DNA from: Peptostreptococcaceae bacterium
GTDB lineage: Bacteria > Bacillota > Clostridia > Peptostreptococcales > Peptostreptococcaceae
Reading direction: 5' to 3'
NCBI GenBank assembly: GCA_029983575.1
Contig: JASBZE010000003.1
Coordinates: 1 to 46,128, forward strand
Length of the DNA stretch: 46,128 nt
Shown: positions 42,815 through 46,128 of the stretch, in pieces
Layout of the letters: the number at the start of each line of letters is the position of its first letter
How positions within the stretch are numbered: the stretch's first letter is position 1
Made by a program: the position numbers and the translations under genes
The notes under the pieces: generated by a model
Database searches by the model: none
What the model was told of the DNA's origin: nothing
The model's input: the letters and a program-made list of their open reading frames with translations, nothing else

Positions 42815-42860
42815 GTGTGGGATTAATTCACTTTATAGATTTAATTCCCACACTTTTTTT
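42815..42860 (+). terminator. Intrinsic terminator after tatD
   Basis: GTGTGGGATTAA (42815-42826) pairs with TTAATTCCCACAC (42841-42853) with one bulge, followed by TTTTTTT. It ends the T-box-metG-tatD transcript. Confidence 0.9.
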
Positions 42861-43089
42861 GAAAAATATTATAGTTTATGTTTTTACATTAAAATATTAC
42901 CTTAACATTATAAAAATAATTTTTAAAGCCTTAAATTTTTTTAAAAATTAAGTTAAATTATTATTTATTTAATAATCTAATGCAATAGTTATTGATATGT
43001 GATAAAATAAGAATAGATTTAACTTTGCAAATAAAGAAAATCAGTACCGAATTTTTTTTAATAAATTACAAAATTTTTAGGGGGCAAAA
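42861..43089 (+). other. AT-rich leader region upstream of pncB
   Basis: About 230 nt of very AT-rich sequence with no open reading frame that looks real. A TAAAAT at 43003-43008 may be the -10 of pncB, but no -35 stands out. I see no riboswitch or clear operator. Confidence 0.4.
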
Positions 43090-44523
43090 ATGAAAAACAT
43101 GACTTTGTTAACTGATCTTTATCAGTTGACTATGATGAGTGGATATTATGAAAACGATGTTCACAACCAAGAAGTAGTCTTTGATGCTTTTTTTAGAAAA
43201 AATGCCTGTAATGGTGGATACACGATTATATGTGGCATCGAACAGGTCATTGACTATATAAACAATCTGAGATTTGAAGAAGATGACATCAATTATTTAA
43301 GAAGTTTGAATCTTTTTTCCGAGGATTTCTTAAATCTATTAAAGGACTTTAAGTTTACGGGAGATATTTATTCTGTTGAAGAAGGTACTATCCTATTTCC
43401 CAATGAGCCATTTCTCACAGTAAAGGCTCCACTGATACAAGCTCAGTTAGTAGAGACTGCCATACTTTCAATTATGAACTTTCAGTCTCTAATAGCTACT
43501 AAAGCTTCTCATATATGTAGGGCTGCTCAAGGAGATCCCGTTTTTGAGTTTGGTCTAAGGCGTGCCCAAGGACCTGAAGCCGGTGTATATGGAGCTAGGG
43601 CAGCTGTAATCGGAGGATGTGCTAGTACTTCTAACGTGCTAAGCGGTAAGATGTTTGATATTCCAGTAGTTGGTACCCATTCACACAGTTGGGTCCAAAA
43701 ATTTGATACAGAGTTAGATGCATTTAAAGCTTATGCAAAAGTGTATCCAGATTCTTGCCTACTGCTCATAGATACATACGACACTTTAAACTCAGGTATC
43801 GTAAATGCAATTACAGTATTTAAAGAGTTAAGGGAAAAAGGACACAAACCTCTAGGAATAAGACTTGATTCAGGTGATCTCGCATACTTATCAAAAAAGG
43901 TATACGAAAAATTAAACGCAGAAGGTTTCGGAGATTTGAGAATAACAGCTTCTAATGACTTAGATGAACACACCATCTCTTCTCTAAAATCTGAAGGTGC
44001 AAAAATAAATGCATGGGGTGTCGGTACAAAACTCATAACCTCAGCTGACTCTCCTTCTCTAGGAGGAGTTTATAAACTGGCTGCCGTATTTGAAGGTGAT
44101 AAGGAAATTCCAAAGATAAAAATATCAGAGAATCCAGAGAAAATAAATAATCCTGGATTTAAACGCGTAGTGAGAATTTATGATGAAAATAATATGGCTG
44201 AGGCCGATTTGGTACTTTTAAGAGATGAGGAAGTCGACATTTCAAAATCCTTAAAAATCTTCCATCCAGTTTATACTTGGAAAGAAAAGATTTTAGAAAA
44301 TTATACAATAAGGGAAATGACCATCCCTATTTTCGTAGATGGAAAACAAGTCTATGAAAAGAGAAAGATAGAGGATACCAAAGATTATGTGGCTAAAGAA
44401 CTCGACTCTATCTGGAATCAATACAAGAGACTTCTCAGTCCACATATTTACAAAGTGGACTTATCGGAAAAACTATGGAAATTAAAGCAAGATATGATTG
44501 AATCAAAAAAAGCAAATAAATAG
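43090..44523 (+). CDS. pncB: Nicotinate phosphoribosyltransferase
   Basis: A 477-residue cytoplasmic enzyme forming nicotinate mononucleotide from nicotinate and PRPP for NAD salvage. Family motifs: LLTDLYQLTMMSGYY at the N-terminus, FEFGLRRAQGPEAG, GTHSHSWVQ with the catalytic histidine, LLIDTYDT and GIRLDSGDLAYLSK. Length fits the long Gram-positive subgroup. AGGGGGC precedes the ATG. Eleven nt separate it from an Lrp/AsnC-type regulator, so the two probably form one transcript. Confidence 0.97.
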   Translation: MKNMTLLTDLYQLTMMSGYYENDVHNQEVVFDAFFRKNACNGGYTIICGIEQVIDYINNLRFEEDDINYLRSLNLFSEDFLNLLKDFKFTGDIYSVEEGTILFPNEPFLTVKAPLIQAQLVETAILSIMNFQSLIATKASHICRAAQGDPVFEFGLRRAQGPEAGVYGARAAVIGGCASTSNVLSGKMFDIPVVGTHSHSWVQKFDTELDAFKAYAKVYPDSCLLLIDTYDTLNSGIVNAITVFKELREKGHKPLGIRLDSGDLAYLSKKVYEKLNAEGFGDLRITASNDLDEHTISSLKSEGAKINAWGVGTKLITSADSPSLGGVYKLAAVFEGDKEIPKIKISENPEKINNPGFKRVVRIYDENNMAEADLVLLRDEEVDISKSLKIFHPVYTWKEKILENYTIREMTIPIFVDGKQVYEKRKIEDTKDYVAKELDSIWNQYKRLLSPHIYKVDLSEKLWKLKQDMIESKKANK

Positions 44524-44534
44524 GAGGGGCTACC

Positions 44535-45047
44535 ATGACTGTTAAAGACGAAAGCAATTTTGATTTTGAGAGAAGGCTAAGCAGAAGGAAGTACAGTAAA
44601 AAATCCATAGAGGAAAAATTAGATGACGTAGATGTGATGATTCTTGAGATACTTCACGAAAATGCGAGAATCTCAATGAAAGATTTAGGATCTCAGGTCT
44701 CACTTACCTCCCCTGCCGTTAGTGAGAGGGTAAAAAGACTTGAAAATGCCGGAGTAATATCAGCTTATAGGGCTATAATAAATCCAGATGCCCTAGGTAA
44801 ACGGATAAAGGCATTTATAAATATCACAGTACACACAGGAGATTATTCAGATTTTATAAAAACCGCGGATAAGGATCCAAGAATTGTGGAATGTCATCAT
44901 ATCACTGGAGAGGACAGTCTTTTGCTGAAGGTAGTTGTAGACAGCATGGATGAACTTGAAAGCGTAATTGAGAGTATAAAGGACATTGGTGTTACAAAGA
45001 CTTCAGTTGTCCTATCAACTCCAATACAAACAAAATCATACCTATAG
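44535..45047 (+). CDS. Lrp/AsnC-family transcriptional regulator
   Basis: A 170-residue regulator. After a charged N-terminal extension of about 27 residues, the winged-helix domain (LDDVDVMILEILHENARIS, then SPAVSERVKRLENAGVI) covers about 28-85. The RAM ligand-binding domain (about 92-165) has the usual ECHHITGEDSLLLKVVV. GAGGGG lies before ATG. Its place directly after pncB suggests regulation of NAD or amino-acid metabolism, but the ligand is unknown. Confidence 0.92.
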   Translation: MTVKDESNFDFERRLSRRKYSKKSIEEKLDDVDVMILEILHENARISMKDLGSQVSLTSPAVSERVKRLENAGVISAYRAIINPDALGKRIKAFINITVHTGDYSDFIKTADKDPRIVECHHITGEDSLLLKVVVDSMDELESVIESIKDIGVTKTSVVLSTPIQTKSYL

Positions 45048-45105
45048 TAATAAAAAGATAGTTGTTTAATATAGGTTTATTAAAAAAAAGAGTTGTAATA
45101 TATAT

Positions 45106-45161
45106 AGCGTTGATGAGAAAAATTATATCTTGGACATATAGCTTTTCTCTCAACGCTTTTT
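45106..45161 (+). terminator. Intrinsic terminator after the Lrp/AsnC gene
   Basis: AGCGTTGATGAGAAAA pairs with TTTTCTCTCAACGCT (45106-45157) with one bulge, and TATAT/ATATA inside may extend it. A TTTTT run follows. It closes the pncB-lrp transcript. Confidence 0.85.
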
Positions 45162-45197
45162 GATAACAAAAATATTTTAAGAAATTGGTGGTGTTTT

Positions 45198-45878
45198 ATG
45201 TATATATATAAAAATTCTTCTAGAACTCAATATTCTAGAAGAAAAATGTTTATCAGATATTTAGTATTTTTTCTAGGAATTTGCATTAATTCCTTTGGTA
45301 TAGTGTTAATCACAAAGGGGATGTTAGGTACTTCACAAATTTCAAGCCTACCTTATGTCGTGAGTTTGAAGTTTTCAAACATAAGCTTCGGTCTGGCTAC
45401 ATTTGTAATGAACGTAGTATTTTTAATCATACAAGTAGGTCTTATGAAATGGAGGGTAAACTTCTCTCACCTACTTCAACTTCCAGTTAGTTTAGCTTTT
45501 GGAGTTCTAATAGATATTTCCATGAACCTTACCAGCTTTTTAAATCCAATCAGTCTTATTTCTAGACTAATTACTCTAGTTGTTGGGTGCGTTATCTTAG
45601 GACTAGGTATTAGTATAGAAGTTTCTCCAAAAGTGGTGACTGTTCCTGGAGAAGGAGTTGTCTATGCTATTTCGAACGTAAAAAAAATCAAATTTGGCAC
45701 AGTAAAATTATTTTTCGATATTACTATGGTTATTTCCGGCATTATACTATCCATCATTTTCTTTAGCAAAATAAAAGGAATCGGTATAGGAACTATTGTA
45801 TCTGCTATGCTCGTCGGAAAAGTAGTCAATTTCTTTGATGATAAGTTAAAAAATATATATAATGTCATGCACACATAA
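45198..45878 (+). CDS. YczE/YitT-like integral membrane protein
   Basis: A 226-residue membrane protein with about five helices (roughly 17-40, 55-77, 86-108, 118-142, 170-192) and a basic N-terminus. The GTSQISSLPYVVS segment after the first helix and PGEGVVYAIS between later helices match the YczE/YyaS/YitT group, whose function is poorly known. GGTGGTG lies before the ATG. It is separated from the previous operon by a terminator and is convergent with an AraC-type gene. Confidence 0.8.
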   Translation: MYIYKNSSRTQYSRRKMFIRYLVFFLGICINSFGIVLITKGMLGTSQISSLPYVVSLKFSNISFGLATFVMNVVFLIIQVGLMKWRVNFSHLLQLPVSLAFGVLIDISMNLTSFLNPISLISRLITLVVGCVILGLGISIEVSPKVVTVPGEGVVYAISNVKKIKFGTVKLFFDITMVISGIILSIIFFSKIKGIGIGTIVSAMLVGKVVNFFDDKLKNIYNVMHT

Positions 45879-45970
45879 TCAAAATAAGTTTATCCATATA
45901 GATTATACACGAAATATTGTATAACGATGCATAACAAATAATTATTAAAAATTAACTTCAATTATCTAAA

Positions 45971-46128
45971 TTACCTTGCCTGACTTTTTCTAAATTCCGA
46001 TGGAGTCATCTTGTACTCCCTCATAAACAATCTATTGAAATAAGATGGTTGATTAAAGCCGCTGTCCATAGCTATTTCTGAAATAGGTGAATCGGTGTTT
46101 TTAAGCAAATCAGCGCTTATCTTAAGTC
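45971..46128 (-). CDS. AraC-family transcriptional regulator (C-terminal fragment, cut by window edge)
   Basis: The last 52 codons of a minus-strand gene running off the right end. The translation reads ISEIAMDSGFNQPSYFNRLF and then REYKMTPSEFRKSQ before TAA (45971-45973). This is the second helix-turn-helix of AraC/XylS regulators, with the family GF-x-SYF-xx-F and TPxEFR signatures. The N-terminal sensing domain lies outside the window, so the inducer is unknown. Confidence 0.88.
   Translation of the reverse strand, partial: LKISADLLKNTDSPISEIAMDSGFNQPSYFNRLFMREYKMTPSEFRKSQAR

Noticed and set aside
45903..45924. TTATAC/GTATAA inverted repeat between the YczE-like gene and the AraC fragment as a terminator
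   Set aside because: The stem is 6 bp, all but two pairs are A-T, and there is no T-run on either side.
1..46128. CRISPR arrays, tRNA or rRNA genes, insertion sequences, prophage or attachment sites
   Set aside because: No regularly spaced repeats, transposase or integrase motifs, or structural-RNA signatures were recognised on either strand.

Overview
The window looks like a chromosomal segment of an AT-rich, low-GC Gram-positive anaerobe (Bacillota, most likely class Clostridia or a Tissierella-like relative). The evidence is CW_binding_2 cell-wall repeats of the type known from Clostridioides, a PASTA-domain Ser/Thr kinase with its PP2C phosphatase, a Bacillus-type PurR, RNase M5, a T-box leader on metG, a corrinoid protein, and strong AGGAGG ribosome binding sites. 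I cannot name the genus. I see no rRNA, tRNA, CRISPR array, phage or insertion sequence. It is mostly well-ordered core genome with a few accessory islands.

Left part (1-16.4 kb, almost all minus strand): an alpha/beta hydrolase; a secreted cell-wall-binding protein whose promoter contains a run of 11 AT dinucleotides; then one long operon read from rsmB down through rlmN, stp, prkC, rsgA, rpe, thiN, a HAD phosphatase, cardiolipin synthase, and an OmpR-type regulator with a multi-pass histidine kinase. It joins ribosome maturation, PASTA-kinase signalling, thiamine and pentose steps, and membrane-lipid and envelope sensing.

16.4-18.4 kb: a small type IV pilus pair, a PilT ATPase and an unusual prepilin-peptidase-like protein, bracketed by intrinsic terminators.

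18.5-25.3 kb: a complete phosphate-starvation operon, pstS-pstC-pstA-pstB-phoU-phoP-phoR. It has a PhoP-type direct repeat embedded in a perfect inverted repeat upstream, and an attenuator-like hairpin after pstS.

25.3-32.7 kb: prs, glmU and purR on the minus strand, divergent from murC. The purR promoter sits between two inverted GAAC-containing half-sites, which suggests autoregulation. murC converges, through a long two-way hairpin, on the operon rnmV-rsmA-hypothetical membrane protein. The 3' end of rnmV is tandemly triplicated.

32.9-36.3 kb: an accessory island. An acetolactate-synthase-like protein that has lost the GDG cofactor motif is divergent from an orphan corrinoid protein and a stand-alone MetH-type activation domain. 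This is the best candidate here for an uncharacterised pathway.

36.3-39.6 kb: a CUT1-type sugar ABC transporter (two permeases and a binding lipoprotein, no ATPase). 39.6-46.1 kb: T-box-metG-tatD, pncB with an Lrp/AsnC regulator, a YczE-like membrane protein, and the end of an AraC-type regulator cut by the window edge.

A recurring detail is that two unrelated genes (the HAD phosphatase and the sugar-binding lipoprotein) have a strong Shine-Dalgarno 23-24 nt from their AUG, with a small perfect hairpin between. If folded, the hairpin restores normal spacing.
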